A DNA stretch of 64,000 bases from Dimargaris cristalligena. Lineage: Eukaryota; Kickxellomycota; Dimargaritomycetes; Dimargaritales; Dimargaritaceae. The stretch covers positions 1 through 64,000 of the forward strand of contig JANBQC010000004.1 in assembly GCA_027576995.1 (NCBI GenBank), given 5' to 3'. Every line of letters begins with the position of its first letter. Within the stretch, counting starts at the first letter, position 1. Below are positions 32,841-43,957 of the stretch, piece after piece. Below the pieces are notes generated by a model that was not told the origin of the DNA, searched no databases, and saw only the letters and a list, made by a program, of their open reading frames with translations. The translations under genes and the position numbers were made by a program.

Positions 32841-35800
32841 ATGATGTCTCTTTTCTTTCCCCTGACTGGGCTGTTGTCGCATGCCTTCAGCTTCCTCTTG
32901 GGGGTCCTCTTTCTTCCCGTCGGTCTTTTCGCCGCCGCTTATTATGTCTTCCAGAGTCTACCTCCCGCCACCAGTAGTCTACCCCTCGAGCCCGTGTCGG
33001 AGGAGTCGCACGACCGGCTCCACCGGGTGGCCGAACAAGCCGCCGAGCGGGCCCAGTCCGGGGGCATCACCCCGCCTAAAGTAGGCTGGCTTCGCATCAC
33101 CCGCGAGGAAAAGGGTTCCCAGGATATTAACAACTTCACCGACCTGGTCAAGCTGGGCATCACCCACATCATGGAGAGCAAGCAGCAGCAGGCCAACCGT
33201 CGGTCCAAAGACCTCCACTACGTCACCCTCAAATTCGATACCCTCTTCCTGTACGCCTCCGAGGAGCAAATCGAGTGCCGGGGGGTGATAATTCTACCCA
33301 TGCATACCGTGGCTATCCATCCCCCCGGCCTGCCTGACAACGAGGTGTTCCATAAGGAGCGGCCCATTCTACTGACTAAAAAACCCACCGAACTGGACCC
33401 TGCCTCCTCCCTATCCGATAGCCAGGTCAAGAATAACTATTACATATACGCCGACTCGCCGACCCTAAAGGAGGACTGGTACTTCGCCCTTTGGCATGCC
33501 GCCCGTCTCCGCGACCCTCCCTCGGCTGCCACCCGGCTTACCGACCAGCCGCAGCCGATCACCTCTCCCCAAGGAACCAACCAATCAGTGAGTATCGATC
33601 CCCGTGCCATTGCGGACCTTCAGCGCACGCTCCATTCCAGTGAAAACCACCTCCAAACCCAGTGGCTCAATGCCGTCATGGGCCGCATTTTCCTCGCCGT
33701 TTACCGCACCGAAATGGTCAAACAGCACTTTATCAATAAGTTTCGCCTCAAAATCACTAAGCTTAAAAAGCCCTCGTTCCTGGGTGATATCGAGGTCCGC
33801 GATCTCCACGTTGGAGACAGTGTGCCCTACATTACGAACCCAAAACTACTGGCCCTGCAGGACAACGGAGAGCTAACCGCCGAAATGTACGTCCACTACT
33901 CCGGCGGATTTCGCTGCGAGATCCAAACCGAGGTCCAGCTCTCCGTCACGACCCGCCTCAAGTCCCTCCGGGTCCCCCTGACCCTCGCCGTGGTCCTCAA
34001 AAGCCTCACCGGCAAGCTACAGTTCAAGATCAAGCCCGCTCCCTGCAACCGCTTTTGGATTGGCTTCTACGAAACGCCCTCCATGGACCTAGTAATCGAG
34101 CCTATTGTATCCGAGAAACAGGTCAAGTTTGGTATGGTTATCCAGGCCATTGAAAAGCGCATCTACGATATCGTCAATGAAACCCTGGTTCTGCCTAATA
34201 TGGACGACACCCCGTTTTTTCCCTCCCATGGTACCGGTGGCATTTTTGAACAATTCTTGGTGAAGCCCGAAGCTCCCGTCGGACCCCCAGCCCCGGCCGA
34301 TCCAGTCCCAGAACCGACGGGATCGGGTACTCATAGCTCGACTGGTTCAGGCAGTGGGCCCGATCTTTTGGCGGGCACTTCCACCGTCCCCCAGCCCCCG
34401 GTCGGGGAGGACCTCAAGGCTGCCCAACCCACTCCCTCCACCACTCGACCCTCTCCACCCCTGCCCGGTGCGCCTTTGGAGCCTGCGGCCACAGAGAAGT
34501 CCGAGATGCTGAATCGTAACCGGTCCAATAGCCAGCCAATCGAACCCTCCATGATACGCAATTCCTCGACAGGTGCCCCAGGGCTGTTACATCCCAACAC
34601 CAACAATTCCTCCCGTGCATTAACCCTCCTCCAGTCCATGAAGGGCCGCCCCGTTCGCCCCAAAGCCAGCGGATTAGTTCCTCCGTCCCTGCCCCAACGG
34701 CCCTCCCCCAATACCCAGGACGGGCGCCGGGCCAGCGTGGGCAGTGCAAGTGTTATCAGCCAGGCCAGTACTGACCCCGCTTCGCGTTCTACCCACCGGT
34801 CCTCGGTTGCCTCGGATACCGGCTCGTCCGCCCTCCACTCCCACAGTGACTCCGATACCGGCTCCTCTTGCACGGTAGATTCAGATTTTGAAAATGAGCC
34901 AGGTACTCAGCATTCCCAGTCACCCCAGCCGCCTGCCCCTGCGCGAGTGCATGTAGGGCCAATCGACCTGGGTAATACACGAATCGATTTGCCACCGCAC
35001 AGCCCAACCATCCGGGCAGTATCGGCCAGTTTTCCACCCCACCCCACTAGCCCCCAGCAGCCCATGGGCCGGGGACATCCCATCCCCTATAATTTACCCA
35101 TGGGCCAGGGTTTACCCCATTCTGAGGCCCACCTCTATGGAGCTCCGCGCATCGGCGAGTCCGGCCATGGTGCCACGAGAACCGGGACGGGCTCTCGTTT
35201 TAGTTGGCTGAATAACATGCTGCCAGAAGGTAAACGCCCCCATATCCCGGGCTCGGGAACTGCTGCCTCATCAACGACAGTGCTTGGAGGGGGACAGCCC
35301 ATTCCGGTCAACGCCCCTCGATCCCCGTACGGCCGTGGGTCGGATTTTTCATCGACTGGCCAACTACCATGGAACGCATCGAACCACAATAACTCCTCGC
35401 AGTCGACTTTCGGGACTAGTCCTGGTAGCAGTTCGATACTGGGTACTTCCCCATCGGGGAGTGGTCTGAGTGGTAAGTTGGGCTGGCTGAACTCCGGCAT
35501 CGAGTCACTTAAACAGTCCTACCAACAGCAAAAGGCCCAACTGTTAGCCCACAGTAACCCTAGTCACACGGCGGGCCTGTTATACGGAGGTGGGGATGGT
35601 CCGAGAGATCATCAACCAATGATCAACGGCAGCAAGCCCGGCTCTCCGCCTGAACTGACTCCCCCTGCCTACTCTACGGGAGGTGCGGCCAGTTCATCTT
35701 CGGGGTCCCTTTCACTACGTGAACTTCCACCACCACCACTGCCGCCGCCGCCGCCATACTCCAACCCGGTGCTACAGCCTTTGACCGAAACCGACATGAG

Positions 35801-35855
35801 GACTCTATCCTCCCATTCCACATCCTCTCCTCCTTCTCCACCCCCTAAGGATTAA
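32841..35855 (+). CDS. SMP-domain lipid-transfer protein (NVJ2/TEX2 family)
   Basis: Single exon, 1004 residues. Family members sit in the ER and, through their SMP module, carry lipids at ER contacts with vacuole, Golgi or endosome. Residues 5-38 form a hydrophobic anchor (FFPLTGLLSHAFSFLLGVLF, then LPVGLFAAAYYVF). A PH-like region follows (about 70-235: VGWLRITRE, YVTLKFDTLFLYA, the Tyr/Trp-rich EDWYFALWHAARL helix). The SMP domain spans about 272-455: QWLNAVMGRIFLAVYRTE, FINKFRLKITKLKKPSFLGD, VHYSGGFRCEIQTEV, FYETPSMDLVIEP and VNETLVLPNMDD. The C-terminal half is disordered, rich in Ser/Pro/Thr/Gly, with a poly-Pro tract near the end (SLRELPPPPLPPPPPYS). Yeast NVJ2 has a similar order with a shorter tail. 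I cannot tell which organelle contact it serves. Confidence 0.9.
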   Translation: MMSLFFPLTGLLSHAFSFLLGVLFLPVGLFAAAYYVFQSLPPATSSLPLEPVSEESHDRLHRVAEQAAERAQSGGITPPKVGWLRITREEKGSQDINNFTDLVKLGITHIMESKQQQANRRSKDLHYVTLKFDTLFLYASEEQIECRGVIILPMHTVAIHPPGLPDNEVFHKERPILLTKKPTELDPASSLSDSQVKNNYYIYADSPTLKEDWYFALWHAARLRDPPSAATRLTDQPQPITSPQGTNQSVSIDPRAIADLQRTLHSSENHLQTQWLNAVMGRIFLAVYRTEMVKQHFINKFRLKITKLKKPSFLGDIEVRDLHVGDSVPYITNPKLLALQDNGELTAEMYVHYSGGFRCEIQTEVQLSVTTRLKSLRVPLTLAVVLKSLTGKLQFKIKPAPCNRFWIGFYETPSMDLVIEPIVSEKQVKFGMVIQAIEKRIYDIVNETLVLPNMDDTPFFPSHGTGGIFEQFLVKPEAPVGPPAPADPVPEPTGSGTHSSTGSGSGPDLLAGTSTVPQPPVGEDLKAAQPTPSTTRPSPPLPGAPLEPAATEKSEMLNRNRSNSQPIEPSMIRNSSTGAPGLLHPNTNNSSRALTLLQSMKGRPVRPKASGLVPPSLPQRPSPNTQDGRRASVGSASVISQASTDPASRSTHRSSVASDTGSSALHSHSDSDTGSSCTVDSDFENEPGTQHSQSPQPPAPARVHVGPIDLGNTRIDLPPHSPTIRAVSASFPPHPTSPQQPMGRGHPIPYNLPMGQGLPHSEAHLYGAPRIGESGHGATRTGTGSRFSWLNNMLPEGKRPHIPGSGTAASSTTVLGGGQPIPVNAPRSPYGRGSDFSSTGQLPWNASNHNNSSQSTFGTSPGSSSILGTSPSGSGLSGKLGWLNSGIESLKQSYQQQKAQLLAHSNPSHTAGLLYGGGDGPRDHQPMINGSKPGSPPELTPPAYSTGGAASSSSGSLSLRELPPPPLPPPPPYSNPVLQPLTETDMRTLSSHSTSSPPSPPPKD

Positions 35856-37522
35856 CCTCCCATTACGCCATCTACTTTGTGGGGCTGCTAATCACTAGAC
35901 AAAGGCATCTGGCATATAGAACATTCGCATGTTTCTACGCCTCCCCTCCTCTTTTTTTTTTTTGGTTTTTGATAACAAAGATCTGGCAGATGAAGTAGCG
36001 CGGGCCAACCACCAGTAGATAATTCAGTATACTCTACCGCCGCCACCCCCTTGCGGCTTTCGTTTCATCACTTCTGTTTTACTATGCATTTTTTTTTTTA
36101 AAAAAAATTGGCATCAGATTTTCATGACCTTAATTTTTCGTTCTTAATGTGCATGCCCATGCCTTGTTGTAACAATACATACTTATGATTTGGGCATATG
36201 ACTGCCCAGCTTAAGCAAATAGTCGTTGGGAAATAACTGTTCACTGCATGCATTCTAGTTCATGTATTTACTTAAATAGTGGGGTGGTCATTTAGTTAGA
36301 TCATGAATGCAGTTAATTATCTAAGGCGGGTCAGAGATCTTCGAATGGATCAGTGATTGGCAAGGTCGATGGGAGAGAGGAGATCCCCTGATCAGCAAGT
36401 ATCGCTATATATTTAAGACCCATCATATTGAGGAGCTCTTGTTAAGTAAAATAAATAGGAACGACTCGATAATATATGGGTTTAAGTTACTTGGGCGCAT
36501 TGGCCCCATTAAAAAGGATGGCGAGGAAGAGTATCATTATTCTTCTAAATGTACTATACCAGCCCATCTACTTCAGGCTTGTACGTAAGGCAATTGTGGT
36601 GTAGCCGGGTCGATAAGGACATCCAGCACATGAAGTTCGGCCTTTAAAAATTCAGTGTACCCATAAAATCAATTGTAGGCCAGTGCCGCAGAGAGGCAGG
36701 TAGACTCAATATAGTCTGAATGGTTCCCGGCGACTCCGTTTCCCCCAATACATGGTTGCCCACCGACGGTGATGGTGGTGATGGTGTTATATCAAAATAT
36801 CACAGTGTGCATTTATCTCTCTCACTCCGTCACCCTTTAGACTAATTTCGGGGTTGGTCATAGCCTATATGGCCGGTCCGGCAGGTTCTTTCAGTATATG
36901 ACACCCAGCCTGGACACAGTATGAATAGAGCAGTGGGCTTACATGGAGAGTAGTAGTAGTGTGACCTTTGCTAGGAGAGTGCCTTACATTCCACAAAGTC
37001 TTTAGGTTAGCTGGAGAGACTATCTACTTGGAACTGGGGAGGGTCACCCGGGTCGCATTAAATCGGGCGAGAGGGAGGGGGAATGTTAATTTAAATACGC
37101 AATCGATTATATTTGCCAGTGTATTGCAGATCCTAACTGTCTAGTCGGTGGAGTGATATGTTTTAATACTGAGCAATGGGACAGATCCTACATACAGATA
37201 CCAACCCCCCATGCAGCCAAACAATTAACGGACAGCATTCAGCCATTAAACCACCGTGCATGCCCGAAACAAACGCGAATTAAAGGATTACTTTATATAT
37301 TAAAATATACAATAGGAAGTAGAGTATACTGTGAAAAATCAATAAAAACGACTATTATTTTACCAGCCTGGGAAGTGGCGAAGAGCAATTATAATATATA
37401 TATATATATATAATGCTAGCTATAGGTGCAATGAGACCGGAGGCGACCTACTCCAACGAGAGGGCAGGGCGAAAATAAGAGTGGTACTTGACCGCGTCGC
37501 TAAATCAACTGGTGCCGTCCGA
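35856..37522. other. Spacer, nothing recognised
   Basis: AT-rich spacer with homopolymer T runs (35951-35963, 36089-36098) and a (TA)n run at about 37394-37413. The short frames have no motifs. Confidence 0.4.
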
Positions 37523-37708
37523 TTACCACGCCCCACGGGTCCCTCGGCCAAAAAAAGTGCCAATCGCCCTAAAGGGCTTTTTAATAAAATCCGTAGTCCT
37601 ACCCCGCTTGGCAAGACGGGGGTAGCTAGTGGAATCCGCCGGGGTGTTGAGCATAGCCGCCGTCGCTACCGCAATGGACAGAAGCGCGATCAGCAGAGCC
37701 TTGTGCAT
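37523..37708 (-). CDS. 61-aa precursor of a short cationic secreted peptide
   Basis: ATG at 37708 gives 61 residues. Residues 1 to about 18 are a textbook signal peptide (MHKALLIALLSIAVATAA). A 17-residue pro-segment ends in LAKR, a Kex2-type site. The predicted mature part is 26 residues, beginning GRTTDFIKKPFRAIG and ending TFFGRGTRGAW. It has six Arg/Lys and one Asp, is without Cys, is rich in Phe/Gly/Arg, and could fold as a cationic amphipathic helix. That profile fits a secreted signalling peptide or an antimicrobial-like peptide, but I recognise no family. A TATAAATACC box lies 200 bp upstream. A possible donor (GTAATC) overlaps the last codons, so an extra exon cannot be excluded. Confidence 0.5.
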   Translation of the reverse strand: MHKALLIALLSIAVATAAMLNTPADSTSYPRLAKRGRTTDFIKKPFRAIGTFFGRGTRGAW

Positions 37709-37907
37709 GGTGATATAGGGAAGGGTGGTGGTGGGGGGAGGGGTATGAAGAAGAGCAACAACAAAATAGAATCGAAGTGAAGTGAAACGGTACAAGTGGG
37801 CTGACTCAAGAGAGGTGGGGTATAAAACCAGTTAATGAAGTAGGAGTGAGAGTAAGAGAGATAGGGGGGAGGAGGTATAAGTATTCCAAGGTAGGCCCGG
37901 GGTGGAT

Positions 37908-37917
37908 GGTATTTATA
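37908..37917 (-). promoter_or_regulatory. TATA box (TATAAATACC) of cationic-peptide gene
   Basis: Reads TATAAATACC on the minus strand, about 200 bp upstream of the ATG at 37708, followed by C/T-rich sequence. It is the same 10-mer as at 18386-18395 and 40988-40997. Confidence 0.5.
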
Positions 37918-38780
37918 GAGTCAGTCAGTCAGAGCTGACGGACAATAAATTTACATGGCAAGGCCAGTCCTGGACAAAGAAGCGGGCCGGATAATACTAT
38001 TGGGGATAGGCCGTACGCTCCGGTATACACGGGTGGAATATTTAAGCGGATATCGGGTCGGAGAACCTACAATTGCCCCTCCCTCCCAGCAATACAGTTA
38101 CCCGAGTCACAGGCCGGCAGGGGGAGAGGTGCCCGGCCCATGAAGAACTGGGACTCGCCGCCAAAGGAACAATATATATTGGTGGCGCTTGCCTCCTCCT
38201 CTTTAAAGAAGGGTCCCGCAACCCGCTGAATTAACCATTGTTAGGGTGGAATGAGGTGCACACACACGCCACGGCCGGTTAGGGCTTTGATAGAGTGGTG
38301 AGTATAGGTGGAAGGGGGTGTGGCTGTAGTACTGGGCCACCGAATCCCTCCCTCTCCCCCCCTTCTTCCTTCTCCCCCGTTCTCCCTAGTTTAATATCGT
38401 TTTAAATGAGTAAATAGTGGCAATGTCTCATAGCTGGCAGGGCCACCCTGTCCATTCAGTAGGGGCAATAGACAACAGCGACTATATTGGGTGTCGGTCT
38501 AATTCCCAAGATTATTCCATAGAAAACCGATGGTGTGTGTGTGTGTGTGTGTGTGTGTGGAGAATACGGCAATTCAACTAGAGCGCTGCAGTCGCCGTCA
38601 CCTTTGGGCCGATTTGGGGGATCTACCGCAACTTCTCAATTAAAACCAGACCACGTAGCTTCACTTGAACCAGAGTTCCGTGGCCAGATCCTCCCTATCC
38701 ATTATATATGAGGTGTGGGAAGGCATTCTGGCCGACAGACCACCATTTCCGCAGGTAAATTTAACTATATTGGTGACTGG
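37918..38780. other. Spacer with (GT)n microsatellite
   Basis: No gene recognised. A (GT)n run of about 13 units lies at 38533-38559. Confidence 0.5.
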
Positions 38781-38939
38781 ATTATATATTTATGTATAGA
38801 ATCGGATTGTAAATGTAAATACGAAATATCGGGTAAATCGCTGAGGTATAATAAGGCCAGACAACTCGCTGCTCCGCAGGAATCCACTTTGGACCAGATG
38901 CGGGGGATTATACCGTGCGGATAAACTAATTTGGCTAAG

Positions 38940-39182
38940 AAAAAAAGGGGGTTCTGGACTGAAGAAGGACTTGACAGTGACATAATGGGCTGGTTTGAGG
39001 GATTTATAATAGGTACCGTTAACCTGCCATCTCCCGTCCCTCTTTCTGGGCCACCAAACAACTACCATAAGATCTACGTGTGATGTATCCGTAATATCCA
39101 TCCTTATGACTCGCCCTTTACCGTATTCTATAGCTTTCACTAGAACGTCGACTGTGTCCCGCCTTTGGAACAGTAGTCAGCC
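38940..39182 (-). other. Unexplained open frame, possible exon or pseudogene fragment
   Basis: On the minus strand a frame without an initial ATG reads LFQRRDTVDVLVKAIEYG and then GRVIRMDITDTSHVDLMVVV, WWPRKRDGRWQ. The balance of charged and hydrophobic residues looks like a real protein more than a random frame. An in-frame TGA closes it just upstream (near 39185), and a GTTAAC follows WQ at about 39021, which could be a donor. No family was recognised. Confidence 0.2.
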
Positions 39183-39770
39183 CTGTCTAACCAATGTGCT
39201 TCTCGTTATCTCCAACAGTGCATTGCATTATTAGACATGTGCACCAGGGATGGCTAAATACCGATAGCTTTTGCCGGTAGTACTATTCTCGGCAGCCTCC
39301 TATATCTGGTGCACGTTTTTGGACGGAATCGTTAGATATTGGTAGGGAGCAGGGAGAGCCTGGGTGCTATAATATTAATCGTAATTGTTAAGTCATTGTT
39401 GGATGTGGAATGGACAGTGATCAACCGAAAATGTCTAGACATTGCGATGCGCGATTATAAACCATCCATCATTAGTGGGTGTACCATACCTACGAGTTAT
39501 TGTAATTCATTTATTCTTCGAAAACCACTAATATATTTTATCCTGAATTGGACATTGACAATGACAAGGCCGAATAACTAGGCCAATTTTTAAAAGATAG
39601 GGATATATACATAAATATAGACATTGAAACTAACGGCCCCTAGTCCCGGTATTGCGAAATCCCTATGGAGATATTGGGGGGAACATGGAGGAGAGGGAGA
39701 GAGGGAGAGAGGGAGAGAGAGAGAGAGAGGGAGGGAGGTTCATACGTGGGTCTCTTGGTCAGTCGGCGGC
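39183..39770. other. 3' flank of secreted repeat-protein gene, (GA)n run
   Basis: AT-rich spacer ending in a purine run with (GA)n/(GGGA)n at about 39688-39737, just beyond the stop codon of the secreted protein gene. No gene was seen. Confidence 0.45.
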
Positions 39771-40790
39771 TTAGTAACGGTTGCCCGTATTCCCAGAGCC
39801 ATAGTATCCCGGCTGCTGGCTATCCTCAGGAGCAAAGCTGGTATTTTCGAACGATTCATCGGATGAACGGCCGGAATAGGTTCCAGTGGTCTCGACCTGT
39901 GGTTCCAAACTGTAGTAGTCCGAGCCTGATCTGGGATAACCGAACTGGGATTCGTCGTGGAGGTCAGTAGCCGCGTAAGACGAGTCCGAGCCGTAGGTAT
40001 TCTGCTGCAAACCCGCCTGGTTCGAGCCTAACCCAAAATTATCGGACTGGAGTTGGTCGCCAAGGCCAGCAGTCGAGTAATACGGGTCCATATTGTAGGT
40101 ATCCTGCTGCAATGCCGCCTTGCTCGAGCCGGGAGCGTTTAGATAACAGGTATTGATCACATCAAGGATTGGAGTGTTGTTGGGATTGTTTCTATCCAGT
40201 GATAGGTAGCGAATTTCATTGCCCTTGAAGCCATCCCCGAAAGCCTTGATCATAGAGATCTGCTCGTTCGATTCCATACGGATGGGGTACGCGCTATTCT
40301 CGGTAGGCACCAGGGCGAATGTCACGATAGTGTCGGACGAGACCACGGGGTCTTTAGTAAGCATCTTGTGGCTGTCGTCTTCCATGGCGTCTTCCAATAC
40401 TTCCTTAAGGGTGCTGACGGTCTCCCTAAGAGTACCGTCCTTGAACTTACCCGAACCGAGCATTTCGTGCGGCTTCTGCACCACGGCCGAAAGCTTGGCA
40501 GTGATACCCTCATTGTCGGGATTGAACAGTATTTCGCAGTATTCAGGAAGGTTGGCTTGAGGGACGGACTCCTTACCCTTGCCAATAATAGAGGAGGCTA
40601 TGTTCTTCGCTGTGTTCTTTGCCGAGCTGAAAACCCCGGTCGATCTGGAGGTGTCCTCAGCCGTTAAAGGGCTATCAGATCCCGCAGGAATAGGGCCGTA
40701 ATAATCCTGGAGAGTAGGACTGCCTGAAGCCGGCACGGTGTAGGTGCTGGCCATGGCCATAGCCATCAAAGCAACGTAGTTGGCCTTCAT
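39771..40790 (-). CDS. Secreted protein with internal tandem repeat, 339 aa
   Basis: ATG at 40790, 339 residues. The N terminus MKANYVALMAMAMASTYTVP followed by ASG looks like a signal peptide, and no other membrane segment follows. A globular middle part (about 75-215) includes NLPEYCEILFNPDNEGITAK, LRETVSTLKEVLEDAMEDD, TIVTFALVPTENSAYPIRME, ISMIKAFGDGFKGNEIRYLS and VINTCYL. Its only two Cys (in PEYCEIL and NTCYL) could pair. The C-terminal third is Ser/Tyr/Gly/Gln-rich and contains two imperfect units of about 34 residues, one beginning AALQQDTYNMDPYY and the other AGLQQNTYGSDSSY. I do not recognise the family; it may be a cell-surface or extracellular protein. A TATAAATACC box lies 198 bp upstream, and a GTAAAG..TTTCCAG pair suggests a small leader intron (about 40824-40870). 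Confidence 0.65.
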   Translation of the reverse strand: MKANYVALMAMAMASTYTVPASGSPTLQDYYGPIPAGSDSPLTAEDTSRSTGVFSSAKNTAKNIASSIIGKGKESVPQANLPEYCEILFNPDNEGITAKLSAVVQKPHEMLGSGKFKDGTLRETVSTLKEVLEDAMEDDSHKMLTKDPVVSSDTIVTFALVPTENSAYPIRMESNEQISMIKAFGDGFKGNEIRYLSLDRNNPNNTPILDVINTCYLNAPGSSKAALQQDTYNMDPYYSTAGLGDQLQSDNFGLGSNQAGLQQNTYGSDSSYAATDLHDESQFGYPRSGSDYYSLEPQVETTGTYSGRSSDESFENTSFAPEDSQQPGYYGSGNTGNRY

Positions 40791-40987
40791 GGTGAGTCGG
40801 GGGGACACGCAGGGTAGGGAACTGGAAAGGAAAGGAAAGAAGAGAAGAGAAAAGAGGCTGGGTACTTTACAGAGGGTAGATGAAGATACCGAGGAAAGCG
40901 GGCAATACTGTTGAAGGAAACCGGTTGGAGTTGTAGTAAAGAGAGAATAGGGTGATTTTGAATAGTAAAGTAGGGAGACAGAGGTGG

Positions 40988-40997
40988 GGTATTTATA
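40988..40997 (-). promoter_or_regulatory. TATA box (TATAAATACC) of secreted repeat-protein gene
   Basis: Reads TATAAATACC on the minus strand, 198 bp upstream of the ATG at 40790, followed by a C/T-rich stretch. Confidence 0.5.
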
Positions 40998-43957
40998 GCG
41001 GGCTGGCCGACTCTGCCGATGTCTCGCTGTGGGGCGGGACTTCATTGCGGATATCCTATCCCAATGTGGCCGGCAAATGATGGCAGGCGTACATTGCTAT
41101 GGACCATAACCCCCCGCCCCAGCCGGGTCCACTCTCTAGCCCTTTGCCTAGTTCGACCAATAAGCACCATTGGGATATTCTCTCTCACACTCTCTCATAT
41201 CCAAAGCCCCTTAGCCGTAAACATCGGGGGATACACAAGCGGAGCCGAAGCACATGGTGTATCGATTATCCGACTCTATACCAGACCAATTGATGGTGGA
41301 GGTAGATTGGCCATGGAAGGACTCTTGGTTCATGTGGTCCCATATCGGGCCGGGATCCGAGAATAAGTTCGGTAACTGTGTAAGCCACTAAGGCACGGCT
41401 ACGCTATAGCAAGGCGCGGGAAGGAAAGGAAAAGCATGCCGAATAGGGCAACCAACCGGAAACATGTATTGGGGCGTCCAGTGCGAGACCGGCTAGGCGA
41501 GCTGCCTTTTTTATTTTATATTATATATTTTTACATGTTGTAGAGGGGGTCCCAAATCGGCGCGGATAATGAGATTTTCGGAATAGCAGTGGTAAGGCTT
41601 GCCGATTGGGGGAGGGACTTGGTTGTTTAAAAGGGAAAGGGCCTTTGTCTTTTTAAAAATAATATATAATAGCGGGGGGGGGGAATGAAAGAGCGGTCTA
41701 CGATGCCCCCCTTCCTCCTTGACCTTGGCCTTGGCCTTGATTTAGTGGCCATTGAAAGAACAGCGGAGCCAATACACGGACTCCGACTTTAGTGGGAGTA
41801 GCCCGTGTACCCGCCTTCTGGGAATGCGGTGCGTTTAGACTAGGGGGTAGGGCCAGCAAAACCCGCACGGCTGCACCGCAGGAGCTAGGCCTTACGGATG
41901 CCGAAAGTGGGCACCGGCCAAATAGGCAGATTCCACATCGTCGTTACGAATAGATAACACATCCCCCCTATCCCGGCTCTACATTAGCCGGAGGGCCTCG
42001 AAGCCAACGGCCGCATTTGTCTATCCAAGTGTTCTACTTTGTTCCGACCCAAAATCCCCCCCGTTCATAGGGAGGGTAGCCTCCCCCTCCCTCTCTTTGG
42101 GCACTTACTATGCCTTGGCCTATTCGTTCCGTCCGATATTGTTCCGGAGGTATTCCCCTCCCCCCATTGACATTATTTTCCAATGGGCCAGGCTTTTAGG
42201 CCTAGAGAGCCCAATCACCTATAGCAGAGGCTGTTCCTATTACAACCCTGGACTTTGGTACCGGGAATTCGTAAATGGTTTTTGTATAGAATAGTGAACC
42301 TTCGAATGGAAATAATCCGTGCCATCTCCCCTGCACACACTTGTAGGGCCTATCATCCTCCACTATTATTATAATAAAGGCGCCTCCCTAAATCCACAGT
42401 CGAAGATATGGAAACATAAGTGATCTACTTGCAAACTTATCCCAAAACCCCCTATCCCCACCGCCCAAGGCAATGCAAATTCCAAAGTGTAAGCCAGCGT
42501 TTCCAAGGTCATTTCATTGTTTTACGGAAAACTATACCAATTGAATACCTTTCCAATGCGGTGTTTGCCTCGCTCTATTATAAGCATATACCATCCGTGG
42601 ACAGACTCATAAGAGAAAGCCCCCGATACAATATAGGCCAATAAAACCAGATAAGCGGACTTGACCCGGCAGTTATGGTTGAGGTCGTCGAAATCCAAAA
42701 AAGATAATAATAACAAACTGTGGCCGATAAACGTAGCTATGCAGAGAAGCGGCCGAAGGGACTCTTGGGTAAACCCGTAAATTCCATGTACCTATTTCGC
42801 ATCCCCTCCCCCCAAACACACACACACACACATGCCCTAGCTAGGACTTTAACACTCCGGGCCCTACCTAACCTAAGCTGGAGCCCGAATGTAATGCCAC
42901 GTATAGCTCTTCTACCAAGTGCGAGGTCCAAGAGCCCAATTAGCTTTGCAGGTGGAAACAGTAGTAAAGACTGAGTTCAACATCTACGTTTAAGTGGAAA
43001 TGCAAAACGACACGGGCCTCCGGCAACTGCATGGGGAGAGGGTCTTTTTTTATATATTTATTGTATTATAACTTGGCAACTAAAATACAATAAAAGCGAT
43101 AATCTATTTACCCGAACACGCCTACGCCTACGCCGCAGCCTATATACCCTGTGGCGGATCCTATCGCTGCCGCTCAGGCCATACTTTATTCTTTACATAA
43201 CAAACCGTAGTATAAATTACGGGGTAATCTTTGCTGATGGTGAATGGCGCAATGAAGCCTACGGCCAGTTTCTTCGGGGCAAGTGGCCAAATAACCCCAC
43301 ACGACATTAAACCACTTCAACCCGGGCCAGTCTTTTTATGCCTTACCAGCATACACCATATAGGATTCATTATATTTTATTGCTATGGCTACAATGCTAA
43401 TTACACCCACTATTCTAACTTAAATTTAAACTCAAATATAGCCAAGCTTGGACTAAATAATCAGGTGGATATTGGAAATATATATATATATATACAAAAA
43501 ATGGACGGGTATTATATAAAGGGATATGAGGATGTGTACAAGGTAAATGGGTAATACGGCAACCCGACTATAGCATCAAAGTAGGTTAGGAATGATGGCT
43601 ATGATAGTAACCCCAATGGTGGGTGAACGCCGGCTACCACGGAATCCTAAATCTCGGGAATATGAGATTAGCTAAACTCGGCTAGCCCAAGCCGCCATCA
43701 AATATATAAGCGGGGTTCAATAAGGAGGTGTAAAATTAGGACTGAAATGTAAAGGGTGCCAAAAAGGAGGGATTCGGGGCGTCTTTTTTTGCTGCTGTTG
43801 TTGTTGTTGTTGTTTTTTGGCCCAGAAAAGGTCTAGTCGACTAATCTGATTATTTCCTATAGGACTGGTTTGGCCATTACTCCCATACTAAAAACGGGAT
43901 ATGGCCCTTTGAACCCCCCCCTCCCCTAATAGCAAAGAAGATTACCCTAGCTCTGCT
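40998..43957. other. 3-kb spacer, nothing recognised
   Basis: No supported gene. It holds a poly-G run (about 41671-41682), an (AC)n run (about 42818-42831), a (TA)n run (about 43480-43492) and a (TTG)n run (about 43796-43815). The frames at 42097, 42420, 42720 and 43231 (plus) carry no motifs. Confidence 0.4.
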
